Below, one piece after another: positions 28,966 to 37,576 of a stretch of DNA of 64,000 nt (within the stretch, counting starts at the first letter, position 1; each line of letters starts with the position of its first letter). Position numbers and translations under genes: made by a program. Below the pieces are notes generated by a model, which did no database searches, was not told the DNA's origin, and saw only the letters and a program-made list of their open reading frames with translations. The stretch comes from an uncultured Bacteroides sp. GTDB taxonomy: Bacteria > Bacteroidota > Bacteroidia > Bacteroidales > Bacteroidaceae. The stretch is from NCBI GenBank assembly GCA_947038155.1, contig CAMQVH010000002.1:62001-126000 (forward strand), given 5' to 3'.

Positions 28966-28987
28966 GTTACTTCTTAGGTAACGGAAA
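28966..28987. repeat. Left inverted repeat of invertible promoter
   Basis: A 22-bp site starting GTTACTTCTTAGGTAAC, the exact reverse complement of 29232-29253 with no mismatch. It contains its own small dyad GTTAC-N7-GTAAC, as expected for a tyrosine-recombinase core with two half-sites around a 7-bp crossover region. Confidence 0.92.
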
Positions 28988-29188
28988 ACACAGGGAAAGG
29001 GGGAAAATTTCTTAAAATACGAAAAATAGGACATATTAAACTACCAAAGGAAGCTCAGTCTAAGCGTAGGGTGAAATTTCTTTGATTATGGGACGTAAAA
29101 ATCTTAGAATATGAAAAAAAGGGTTCTTTCATGTTCCAGGCTATTTTTATCTTATTTTTGAATCAAAAAAGAAAAAAAGGATAGTTTA

Positions 29189-29220
29189 TTTGCTTGTTAT
29201 TTATTTTTTGTCTATCTTTG
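29189..29220 (+). promoter_or_regulatory. Promoter inside the invertible cassette
   Basis: TTTG at 29189-29192, a 20-nt spacer, then TATCTTTG at 29213-29220: both elements match the Bacteroides consensus exactly. In the present orientation it reads through the right inverted repeat into the antisense strand of the recombinase gene. Confidence 0.82.
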
Positions 29221-29231
29221 TGCCATTATTA

Positions 29232-29253
29232 TTTCCGTTACCTAAGAAGTAAC
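29232..29253. repeat. Right inverted repeat of invertible promoter
   Basis: A 22-bp site ending GTTACCTAAGAAGTAAC, the exact reverse complement of 28966-28987. The identity stops at both ends of the 22 bp: flanking bases do not continue the match. It lies 22 nt from the stop codon of the recombinase gene. Confidence 0.92.
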
Positions 29254-29275
29254 TCGCATATATTTATACTGATTA

Positions 29276-30241
29276 TTAATACTTTATATCATTTACATAT
29301 TTTACCAAGCAATTCTTTACGTAAGACAAATTCATTCTATTTACTTCAGTACGTTCTTTCAAAGCAAAGCCTTTAAGGTAGATTTGTGTTGTTTTGATTG
29401 ATTTGTGTCCCAATGATTCGCTGATCATTTCAATAGGAACTCCGCGATATTTCGCAGTAGTAGCCCACGAATGGCGAATGGTATAAGAAGTGACAGGAGA
29501 AGTCAGATGCAAAGCCTTTGCCAGTCCTCTCAAATGGTTATTGAAATTCCGGAGGGCAGACTGGTATTCTCGATAAGCACTTTCATCTTTCCGCTTTTTA
29601 TCACCATTCAGAATACTAAATAGATAATCAGGGCAATCCGGATAAGCAGGCTGCCTGTTCCAAAGCTGATCAATCATATCTTTAGCGGTATCCAATATTT
29701 CCACACTCATCGGAGTCTTCGTTTTAACACGATTATAATGAAGAACATTCCTGTCTAAAGACGACTTCTCCAAATGCGCCAAATCAGCAAACGACATACC
29801 ACAGAATTGGAACATCAAAGCAGCAATCGCCTGTGTACGTCGCAAAATATCCGATTTCGGATCTCCGTATAAAAGCTTATGTAACTCAGTTGCCGGCAAA
29901 GCCTTCTTTTGACGGACATCCACTCCCGTATACACCCCGTGAAACAATCGGTGAACATAAGGAGCCCTTCCCGATTCTACTCCACGATTATAAATACTAC
30001 GCAGCATACGCATATACGTCGAAACCGTATTAAGCTTCAAGCCACGTTCATAAAGATACTGCCCGTAACACCGTAAGTGTTCGCGGGTTACTTGTCCGAA
30101 TGACACGGTAGGAGTGCCACAAAACCCTCTAAAAGAAAGAAGTGCATTTTCATACACATGCGCAGTAGAATAGCGCCCCTCTTTTCGTAAACGACCGATG
30201 TACATCTCAGCGCATCGGCTAAACCCATTTTTTTTCATCAT
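29276..30241 (-). CDS. Tyrosine recombinase, probable invertase of the adjacent promoter
   Basis: A 321-aa site-specific recombinase. Residues 1-110 are the SAM-like core-binding domain (YSTAHVYENALLSFRG, LNTVSTYMRMLRSIYNR); 115-300 are the catalytic domain. Visible residues: Lys in RVKTK (171-175), Arg256 in TIRHSWAT, His279 in LGHKS and the nucleophile Tyr288 in TTQIYLK. The first catalytic Arg is absent: the helix reads FCGMSFADLA, as in the Bacteroides IntDOT-like group where it is also replaced. The HxxR histidine is also replaced (YTIR). Size and position next to the 22-bp inverted repeats fit the Bacteroides promoter invertases. No cargo genes or att sites suggest an integrative element. 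MM start; the second ATG at 30238 is equally possible. Confidence 0.88.
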   Translation of the reverse strand: MMKKNGFSRCAEMYIGRLRKEGRYSTAHVYENALLSFRGFCGTPTVSFGQVTREHLRCYGQYLYERGLKLNTVSTYMRMLRSIYNRGVESGRAPYVHRLFHGVYTGVDVRQKKALPATELHKLLYGDPKSDILRRTQAIAALMFQFCGMSFADLAHLEKSSLDRNVLHYNRVKTKTPMSVEILDTAKDMIDQLWNRQPAYPDCPDYLFSILNGDKKRKDESAYREYQSALRNFNNHLRGLAKALHLTSPVTSYTIRHSWATTAKYRGVPIEMISESLGHKSIKTTQIYLKGFALKERTEVNRMNLSYVKNCLVKYVNDIKY

Positions 30242-30286
30242 TTATACACTAGTTAATTATATAAATCACCTTCTCAGATGAGAGAA

Positions 30287-30294
30287 CAAATATA
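30287..30294 (-). promoter_or_regulatory. -7 element upstream of the recombinase gene
   Basis: On the minus strand TATATTTG fits TAnnTTTG exactly, about 46 nt before the ATG at 30241. No good -33 TTTG is present at 19-21 nt; TTG occurs only about 25 nt upstream. Confidence 0.38.
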
Positions 30295-30341
30295 CTTCCT
30301 CTTAGGATTTTAACCATCACAAGAATTATTTTATTTCGAAC

Positions 30342-30391
30342 GAAAATCAGAAAGCGACCCTCACTCACGTGAAAGTCGCTTTCTGATTTTC
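30342..30391 (-). terminator. Terminator after the beta-galactosidase gene
   Basis: A perfect 17-bp stem: GAAAATCAGAAAGCGAC (30342-30358) with GTCGCTTTCTGATTTTC (30375-30391), loop of 16. It lies about 55 nt downstream of the GH35 stop codon and upstream of the recombinase promoter, so it insulates the two. There is no long U run after it on the minus strand, but the stem itself ends in TTTTC. Confidence 0.65.
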
Positions 30392-30446
30392 ATAACTTAA
30401 TGAACAAACTAATAAATAATTAACCTTTTCTTAAAAATCTCAAACA

Positions 30447-32786
30447 TTATATCTTAAACGGTTGCATCTTCAAATATACCTTATAGTCTTTAATCATCCC
30501 CGTTTTACCGGCTTCAGCCCTGGGTAAATAAGAGAATCCCGTAATAACTTTATCTTCACCAAGATCTATCACAATCTGATGAGGAAATGCAGGTTTGGAA
30601 GAGGAATAATTGGTATGCCAGAATGTTGATTCCTGCAAATCAAAAACATTTGTTGCAATATTGTTCGCGGCATCCGTTTCCTCACTATCGGCATAAATCA
30701 CTTTCCAATGCTGACGGGATACCGGTTTGCCATCTTCGCCCAACAACTCCAATTCTGCAATAGCCGCGAAATCTTTCCCATCATGGGCGTTCAAAGCCTC
30801 CAGACAGAAGAAACGAGTCTCCACCTTCTTACCGAATTTCACATGTTGCCAACCATTGCCTGACTTAAATATCCCTTGATAAACAGGAGTTTCATTTGTT
30901 AAGTCCAAGTTCTCACCCATCTTACGATGAGCATAAGCTCCGTTACCACGTTGTACATCCAGAATTGGTTGACGCAGACCTTCAGTTTCGGCTTTTGAAG
31001 GACCGGCCATATCCAATATAATGATTTCATTCTCTCCTTTCTTCAACCAGCAGCCCGGCACATATAAGGTCTGTTGAGGTCCGATTTCCCAATAACGACC
31101 AATCGCATGACCATTCACCCATACCATACCTTTACTCCAGTTCATCATATTCAAGAATGTATCCCCTAACTCATTGAGGTTAAACGTCGACCGGTAATAA
31201 GCCGGTTGATTGCCAGCATTCTCCTGTTGTTTATACTGCTTATCACGGGCAAAACTATAATCTACCGGAATAGTATATACCTTCCAGTCCTTCACCAGTT
31301 CAACTCCTTTATCCGATTGCAGTTCTACTTTCTCGGTAATACCTTTCCAGTCATAAATACCTTTGCCGAAATTCATTCTTCCCATTGCTTCCACCAGGAT
31401 ATCCAGTCTGTCACCTTCTTTCAATGGTGGTAACTTTACTACACCTTCCCCCTTCAAACGGCTCAGAGTAGCCAGTTTCTTACCATTCAGAAAGACTTGT
31501 GCCCAGTCATGAGCTTCTGTGATCAGTAATGTCTGTTCTTTATCAGAAGCGGATAATGAAGTCCGATACAGAATACTACCCCATCCCTGATCAAAAGCTT
31601 CCATTGTCCGGATATCCTCACTCTCTTTGGGGTGAGGCAGATTATCAAATAAGACTGCCACTTCAGTCATTTTAATAGCAGGAATAGCTATAGTCGGTAT
31701 CGAATCCGGAATTTCCGGCAAGGTTTCACCTTCCGGCAGATAGTTACCAAGCAGATTCCGTACTTCCAGATATTTAGGAGTCACTTTACCGGATTCATTG
31801 ATAGGAGCATCATAATCATACGATGTGCAAGTCGGTGAAAAGTTCGGGAAATTCGCGCCTCCCCAATGCCCGAAACTAGTCCCTCCATGAGTCATATACA
31901 AGCTGAAAGAAATATTGCGGTCCAGCATTTCCTTCATACCTTTTACCAATTCTTCGGCACTTCTTGTTTCATGCTTGGCTCCCCAATGGTCAAACCATCC
32001 GGACCAAAATTCACTGCACATCAATGGAGTGTCCGGCCGTAGTTCTTTCAACCGTTTAAACTGCTCGTCGATGTTAGCACCCGTACCGAAATTAATAGTC
32101 CACAGCAAATCATCCAGTGCATTATTCTCAAAATTCGAGTTCCAGTCACACTGGAATAAAGGAACACCTGTAAAACCGGCTTGTTTTACCATGTCACGGA
32201 TTTCGGATATATACGGCTTATCGATTCCAAATGCTCCATACTCATTCTCCACCTGTACCATAATGATATTCCCTCCTTTACTAATCTGAAGATCAGCCAG
32301 CTGTTTGCCCACTTCGTTCAAAAAGAGTTTCACACGTTCCATGTAGTATGGGTCTTGCTCGCGAAGTTTGATATCCTTCTTCTTCAGCAGCCACCAAGGC
32401 AAGCCGCCCATTTCCCATTCCGCACAGACATAAGGGCCGGGACGCACTATGACATACATTCCATTCTCTTGAGCCAAACGGCAAAACGCAGCTATATCTT
32501 TCTGTCCGGCAAAATCATACCTTCCTTCTTCCGGTTCATGAAAATTCCAGAACACATACAAGCAAATCGTATTCATACCCAGTGCCTTGCATATTTTAAT
32601 ACGATGTTCCCAATATTCTTTCGGGATACGCGGATAATGAATCTCTGCCGCTTTTACAACAAACGGTTTTCCATTCAGCAAGAAAGTATTCTTCCCCACT
32701 TCAAATGTGCCCTCCGAAGATTGAGAGCATGAGCTGCCAAGAACAGCTACTACTAAAATAAGTAAATACAATAAAGGTTTCTTCAT
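30447..32786 (-). CDS. Glycoside hydrolase family 35 beta-galactosidase lipoprotein with C-terminal F5/8-type domain
   Basis: Exported enzyme hydrolysing terminal beta-galactosides. The 779-aa product has a lipoprotein signal ending LGSSC (Cys20). The GH35 barrel runs from about 30 to 345 with NTFLLNGKPFVVKAAEIHYPR, the acid/base Glu182 in VQVENEYG and the nucleophile Glu259 in CSEFWSGWFDHWG, so it should be active. Beta-sandwich domains follow (about 380-640, with WVNGHAIGRYW). The last 125 residues (IAELELLGEDGKPV ... FPHQIVIDLGEDKVITGFSYLPR) look like an F5/8-type (discoidin) carbohydrate-binding domain. It is a lone gene with its own terminator and no adjacent SusC/D pair. B. thetaiotaomicron is known to carry GH35 enzymes of this form. 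Confidence 0.94.
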   Translation of the reverse strand: MKKPLLYLLILVVAVLGSSCSQSSEGTFEVGKNTFLLNGKPFVVKAAEIHYPRIPKEYWEHRIKICKALGMNTICLYVFWNFHEPEEGRYDFAGQKDIAAFCRLAQENGMYVIVRPGPYVCAEWEMGGLPWWLLKKKDIKLREQDPYYMERVKLFLNEVGKQLADLQISKGGNIIMVQVENEYGAFGIDKPYISEIRDMVKQAGFTGVPLFQCDWNSNFENNALDDLLWTINFGTGANIDEQFKRLKELRPDTPLMCSEFWSGWFDHWGAKHETRSAEELVKGMKEMLDRNISFSLYMTHGGTSFGHWGGANFPNFSPTCTSYDYDAPINESGKVTPKYLEVRNLLGNYLPEGETLPEIPDSIPTIAIPAIKMTEVAVLFDNLPHPKESEDIRTMEAFDQGWGSILYRTSLSASDKEQTLLITEAHDWAQVFLNGKKLATLSRLKGEGVVKLPPLKEGDRLDILVEAMGRMNFGKGIYDWKGITEKVELQSDKGVELVKDWKVYTIPVDYSFARDKQYKQQENAGNQPAYYRSTFNLNELGDTFLNMMNWSKGMVWVNGHAIGRYWEIGPQQTLYVPGCWLKKGENEIIILDMAGPSKAETEGLRQPILDVQRGNGAYAHRKMGENLDLTNETPVYQGIFKSGNGWQHVKFGKKVETRFFCLEALNAHDGKDFAAIAELELLGEDGKPVSRQHWKVIYADSEETDAANNIATNVFDLQESTFWHTNYSSSKPAFPHQIVIDLGEDKVITGFSYLPRAEAGKTGMIKDYKVYLKMQPFKI

Positions 32787-33103
32787 TTTCTATCTATTGT
32801 TTTCATGATATATCTCATATTTAATAAAGAGAATTCACTATCGGCTAATGTTTCCATTCAACCGACAGCGAATTTGAAAATAATCCAAGTGTTCCTAAAA
32901 ACTAAAATAATACCTATTGAAAACTGAGTACGGTGCAAAGATGAGGTATTATGCGTAAACAAAGGTCCTCAAATAAGTCAAAAGGGTATGAATATCGTTC
33001 AAATGAACTTTATTTATCATTTTATGAACTCTTTTTACAGAAAAAATCAAGATATTTGCAAGAAATACCATAAACACTAAAACACCTCATAACGGGAGAC
33101 CTT
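32787..33103. other. Divergent intergenic region between beta-galactosidase and TonB-receptor-like genes
   Basis: A 317-nt AT-rich gap. A near-promoter GATATTTG (7 of 8 to TAnnTTTG) lies at 33051-33058, about 46 nt before the ATG at 33104, without a good -33. On the minus strand CATCTTTG (32943-32936) is 7 of 8 with a TTTG only 16 nt upstream. ATGAACT occurs at 33003 and 33024 (21 bp apart), the first overlapping the small palindrome GTTCAAATGAAC (32997-33008). Nothing stronger was seen. Confidence 0.4.
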
Positions 33104-35795
33104 ATGAATAAAACGACTTTAATACTACTAATAACATTAATTATATCATACATCAATACTGCTTATATTCAAGCACAGACTCAACGTGTCACAGTACAGG
33201 GGACTATTCTGGAAAAAAGACACACAGTTCCCCGTTGAGCAAGCTACCATACAACTGTTATCCTTGCCCGACAGTAATTATGTAAAAGGCATTTCCAGCT
33301 TGGAACAGGGAAAATTTTCACTCACAACTCTCCCGGGACGTTTTTTGCTAAAAATTTCTTTCATAGGCTTCACTACCGAATATAAGACTCTGCAAATAAA
33401 CACAACCCAGACTATTATTCAACTAGGCAAAATAGAGTTGAAACCTGATGCTGTACTTCTTAACGAAACCGTCATTGTAGCCCAAGCCCCGCCTGTTGTC
33501 GTCACAGGTGATACAACCGCATATAATACTTCCGCTTACCGCGTCAGTGAAGGTGCTGCACTGGAAGAACTAGTCAAAAAGCTACCTGGAGCCGAAATAA
33601 ACGAAGAAGGGAAATTAATCATTAATGGTCAGGAAGTCAAAAAAATCATGATGAACGGAGAAGAATTCTTCCTTAACGACCCCAATACGGTTTTAAAAGA
33701 ACTGCCAGCCGATATGATAGATCAACTAAAAACTTACCAAAAGAAATCAGACATGGCACGTATCACCGGAGTTGATGACGGTAAAGAAGAAATGGTACTC
33801 GACTTACGCGTAAAACCAAGTATGAGAAAAGGATGGAATGGTAACTTTGAAGCAGGATATGGAAATGACGACCATTATAGGGCAAAAGGAATGGCCAATC
33901 GTTTCAAAAACAAAATGAACTTATCAATCAATGGTACCGCCAACGACAATGGGATTAATTCCAATCAAAGAATAGGTGCCAACTATTCTCAGAATACTCA
34001 GAAACTCAAATATGGAGGTAGCATTGAAGTCCGGGAAAATAAACGCAATTCATGGAGCAAGCGTCATACAGAATCTTTTTTGTCAGACAACACTTCTCAG
34101 TTTTCCCTGCAGAACAACCAATCCGATGGAAAGACAAGTGCTATTTCCGCTAATTTTCGTTTCGAATGGAAATTAGACAGCCTCACCACTATTATGTATC
34201 GACCGACGTTTAATTTTTCCAAAGGAAATTCCAATTCAGGCAACTTCTCAGAAACGCTCAACAACGAGTCAACTCCTATCAACCGGAAAGAAGCCACAAA
34301 CCGCCAAACGAATGACAGATTCTCCACCAATGGCTCCTTGCAGTTGAATCGCAAATTGAACAGTAAAGGAAGAAACATCGCCTTACGTCTTTATTACGAT
34401 CTGGATGACGGCAATTCCGATCGATATAGTCTTTCGAATACTTATTACTTAAAGTATGGTGATAGTATAAAAGCTTTGAATCAATGGATTGAAAAACTTG
34501 ACAATAACAATAAATATCAAGTTCAGATAACATATATGGAACCTGTATTTACCAATCGGTTTATCGAAATTAATTATAGCTATCAACACCGTTCCTCACT
34601 CTCTGAAAAATATGCCTATGACTGGGATAAACAAGAAGATACATACAGTCAATATCCTGACACAGCGCACAGTGATTGCTACAAAAATAAATATTCCACT
34701 CACCAAACCGGCATATTTTTCCGTACTATCCGCACCAACTATTTTTATAATATAGGTATAGAAGTTGAGGCGCAAAAAACGGCCAATAAAAGCTATATGC
34801 GGGACACGACCTTTGAGTATTTATCCAGAAATGCAATAGACTACTCCCCCACCATAAACTTTAAATATACCTTCTCTAAACAAACAACCTTAAAAATAAA
34901 CTATCATGGGAGAACAGCACAACCCGGTATGACCGACTTATATAGAAAAAAAGATATTTCTGATCCTTTAAACATACGGCTCGCTAACCCCGAACTTAAA
35001 CCATCATTCAATAACAACATATCAGCTACATTTAACACTTACTTTACTGAAACATCCCGCAGTTTCAATGCTAACCTCTCCTATAATAATACAATGAATA
35101 GTACAACACGTATTGTCACATATGACGAAAATACCGGAGGACAGACTACCCAACCGACTAATGTGAACGGGAACTGGCGAATAAACGGTTCGCTTACCTT
35201 CAGTACTCCATTATCCAACAAAAAATTCACAGTAAATACACACACCAATACAAATTACGGCAATTCTGTCGGTTTCACTGTGCTCAACAAAGAGTCAGAT
35301 GCAGTTAAAAGTAATACAACTAACCTCTTTTTATCAGAACGTTTAAAAGGAAGCTACCGTAGCGACCTGATTGACTTTGAGTTATCTGCAGAAGTCAGAT
35401 ATCGAAAATCAGAACATTCTATCAAAAAAGAGAACCGACGGGAAACATTTGATTATACATTCGGAACTGAAGCAAACTTAAACTTACCTTGGGATATAAA
35501 AATCTCATCCAATATCAACTGTAGATTAAAAAGAGGATATGGCGGTAAAAATGATACTAACCGCACCCTATGGAACGCACAAATATCGAAAAGCTTCCTC
35601 AAGAAGAAAAAGGCAACCGTCCGATTTCACCTATATGATATCCTCCGTGAGAATGAAAGTTCGGAACGTTCCATTTCCGAGAATTCTATCACCGACAGAG
35701 AATCCAGTACATCTAACGTATATTTTATGGCATATATTGCCTATCGGTTCAATACCTTCGGACAAAAAAGAAAACGACAATCGGTACAAAACTAA
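33104..35795 (+). CDS. TonB-dependent receptor-like outer-membrane barrel, interrupted by a +1 frameshift near its N-terminus
   Basis: From the ATG at 33104 a signal peptide and the first beta strand read MNKTTLILLITLIISY ... QTQRVTVQGTILEK and then stop at 33236. The next frame continues DTQFPVEQATIQLL through a carboxypeptidase-regulatory-like domain, a plug (about residues 120-230, LPGAEINEEGKLIINGQEV) and a long barrel ending at 35795. Joining them by dropping one A from the run of six at 33213-33218 gives a normal receptor of about 896 aa. The downstream frame alone (GTG at 33186, 869 aa) would have no signal peptide. The barrel is of the OMP_b-brl_3 kind seen near ExbB/ExbD genes. The break could be a sequencing error, decay, slippage or phase variation. 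Confidence 0.8.
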
Positions 35796-35809
35796 AATTA
35801 TAAAAGAGG

Positions 35810-35850
35810 AGGAAATGATGTATCCACAACTACATCATTTCCTTTTTGTT
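35810..35850 (+). terminator. Rho-independent terminator after the receptor gene
   Basis: AGGAAATGATGTA (35810-35822) pairs perfectly with TACATCATTTCCT (35831-35843), loop of 8, followed by TTTTGTT. The hairpin overlaps the last codons of the convergent HTH gene. Confidence 0.8.
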
Positions 35851-36051
35851 CTTTAAACATGCTGAGTAACATTGAAAAAAGTCATATTGCAAGATATCAG
35901 AGATTCTCAAAAGGAGTTCGGTATCAATACTTGACTTCCCGAAGATTTTATACACATTGGTCCGCGCACAACAAAGCTGTTCTGCAAACCAAGTGACAGA
36001 CAATCCTTGTCGATGTAGTTCAATTTCTATAAGCCGGCCAACGTGTATCAT
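35830..36051 (-). CDS. Small helix-turn-helix (XRE/Cro-like) DNA-binding protein
   Basis: A 73-aa protein consisting of little more than one HTH: HVGRLIEIELHRQGLSVTWFAEQLCCARTNVYKIFGKSSIDTELLLRISDILQYDFF. The pattern GLSVTWFAEQLCCARTNVYKIF is a helix-turn-recognition helix, and SIDTELLLRISDIL is the usual fourth helix. Its ATG comes 1 nt after the stop of the 507-aa gene (TAATATG), so it is the tail of the ExbB/ExbD operon and may autoregulate it. That role is inference. Its 3' end overlaps the terminator of the convergent receptor gene. Confidence 0.72.
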   Translation of the reverse strand: MIHVGRLIEIELHRQGLSVTWFAEQLCCARTNVYKIFGKSSIDTELLLRISDILQYDFFQCYSACLKNKKEMM

Positions 36052-36052
36052 A

Positions 36053-37576
36053 TTACTCTTGTGGAATAATTAAGAAACTGAAACCACACGCTCCTCCTCC
36101 ACCATTTTCCAATCGCACAAGAATACGGTTCCACCCTTGACGGAACTGGAAAGGAGCAATATGTTCGTCAATATTATACCAACTGGTACCATAATCGCGC
36201 CATACATCCTTACCATTTATCCATACCCGGCCACTATCATCCGTACCGATGGCAACCAACATAGTAGTAGCCTCATCAAAATAAAGTTCCGTATAAGCAT
36301 AATAAGTAGAATGTCCGGTAGTGACAGGAACCGTATTATGCATTGATTCACTTTGCATAAACTTCCATCGCAGCGTACCATCCAAATACACTTCTTCCCC
36401 TATGACCTTTATCGGATGAGAATCCGTTTCCATCACCCCTGTACCTACTTGTCCGTCAGTATATACCGCATCAAAGTCCACAGATATCTCAGGCGGATGG
36501 ACAATCGAAAAGTCCTCTCGCCCAAAACTTTCCCACGGTCCTATCATATACCATGTGTTAATATATAACCACCCTTTACGATCCGCGCTTTTTGAGAAAC
36601 GCCGTCCGGGCAATGCCTGAGCTTTTACCATTTCCTGATTAAGCCGGGGACCTGCATAAGCATTCATCGGACGTCTGTTTCCACTGCCCTGAGCTGCCTC
36701 CCCCATGCCACCGAAACCGTTCCCATTACCACTGCCTTCACCTCCGCCCGGCTGACCATTGCCAATTCCAAAGCCGCCACCGGGCTTTCCGACCTGCTTC
36801 ACTACTCCAAAGAGATTTTCCAACCGAGATTGAGCAAGTCCGGCTTGTCGGGTCGCTTGTCCCAACAGACCACGGTAATTGTTCAAGTCTGCCGTACTTT
36901 TTATTTCCAGACCTGCGCTGGCATTACTTCCCGCTGAAGTAGCCCATTCCCCTCCTTTAGTCTGCATTCGAATCAGTTCATCAAAACTTGGCATACGGGA
37001 AGAACCTGTCTTCAGAGAACTATAAACCTCGGGAAACGAAAGTCCCTTGGAAAGCGCCTGTTTAGCTGCATTGGCAGCCAAATGGTTCTGCTGTATTTCA
37101 GCCTCATATTCTCTTAAAAGAGCATACATATCTTCTACCGACGGATTCGCAGATAACTTGCCCGCCTGCGGAATATTCCTTGCTTTCGAAGTATCATTAG
37201 CATCATCCGGTGCCGTACGTGGTAACTTTCTTTGCTCTACTTTAGTCAACAATTCATTTTTCCGCTGCCTCATCTTCTTAGCCATTTCCTGAAATTTACG
37301 AAGCTGATCTTCCAAATTTTTCTTGACCAATACTTCCGACTGCTTCACTAATTGCTCAGAATAATTAGCGGGAAGCTCCCGCTGAGCCTGCTCCTGCTTT
37401 ATTTTATCACTGATACTTTTCGGAGATTTCTGTTTTTTCGCTTGCAAGTCAATAGCTCCCTGTCCTGGTGATGGCATCAGCCAGATAAACAACGCTCCTC
37501 CTACCAGACAGACCAGTGCAATAACCCATGATAGGATAACCGTCAGACGGCTACTCCCTGTTGTAGTTTTCGTCAT
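36053..37576 (-). CDS. Membrane-anchored coiled-coil protein with C-terminal beta-sandwich, partner of ExbB/ExbD
   Basis: A 507-aa protein in the place where an ExbB/ExbD operon usually carries tonB. It has one TM (about residues 12-33), a charged coiled coil (45-120, KKNLEDQLRKFQEMAKKMRQRKNEL) and a region of short helices (140-265). A Gly/Asn-rich linker (about 270-310, GGGFGIGNGQPGGGEGSG) follows. The C-terminal domain of about 170 residues (GWLYINTWYMIGPWESFGRED ... SGRVWINGKDVWRDYG ... FQFRQGWNRILVRLENGGG) looks like a sugar-binding or PA14-like beta-sandwich. No TonB C-terminal domain was recognised. It overlaps the upstream exbD gene by 26 nt. The topology (short cytoplasmic N-terminus, long periplasmic part) is TonB-like, but the domain content is not. 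Function unknown. Confidence 0.68.
   Translation of the reverse strand: MTKTTTGSSRLTVILSWVIALVCLVGGALFIWLMPSPGQGAIDLQAKKQKSPKSISDKIKQEQAQRELPANYSEQLVKQSEVLVKKNLEDQLRKFQEMAKKMRQRKNELLTKVEQRKLPRTAPDDANDTSKARNIPQAGKLSANPSVEDMYALLREYEAEIQQNHLAANAAKQALSKGLSFPEVYSSLKTGSSRMPSFDELIRMQTKGGEWATSAGSNASAGLEIKSTADLNNYRGLLGQATRQAGLAQSRLENLFGVVKQVGKPGGGFGIGNGQPGGGEGSGNGNGFGGMGEAAQGSGNRRPMNAYAGPRLNQEMVKAQALPGRRFSKSADRKGWLYINTWYMIGPWESFGREDFSIVHPPEISVDFDAVYTDGQVGTGVMETDSHPIKVIGEEVYLDGTLRWKFMQSESMHNTVPVTTGHSTYYAYTELYFDEATTMLVAIGTDDSGRVWINGKDVWRDYGTSWYNIDEHIAPFQFRQGWNRILVRLENGGGGACGFSFLIIPQE

Larger units (their letters stand above)
28966..29253. other. Invertible promoter cassette (phase-variation switch), OFF orientation
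   Basis: A 244-bp segment (28988-29231) bounded by perfect 22-bp inverted repeats. It contains one clear Bacteroides promoter, which points right, away from the yjbH operon, and no CAAAnnTA (minus-strand -7) sequence. Flipping would place TATCTTTG at about 29006-28999 reading left, with transcription starting roughly 110 nt before the first yjbH ATG. It fills the 391-nt gap between the yjbH operon and the recombinase gene. Such cassettes, flipped by tyrosine recombinases, are established in Bacteroides for capsule and surface-protein loci. The assignment of this operon as the target is inferred from position. Confidence 0.87.

Noticed and set aside
29276..30241. Integrase of a conjugative or integrative element
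   Set aside because: No transfer, excision or cargo genes, no att-like direct repeats and no tRNA nearby; the perfect inverted repeats beside it explain its role better.
33003..33030. ATGAACT repeated 21 bp apart before the receptor-like gene
   Set aside because: Only two 7-bp copies in AT-rich DNA; kept as a note in the intergenic entry but too short to claim as an operator.
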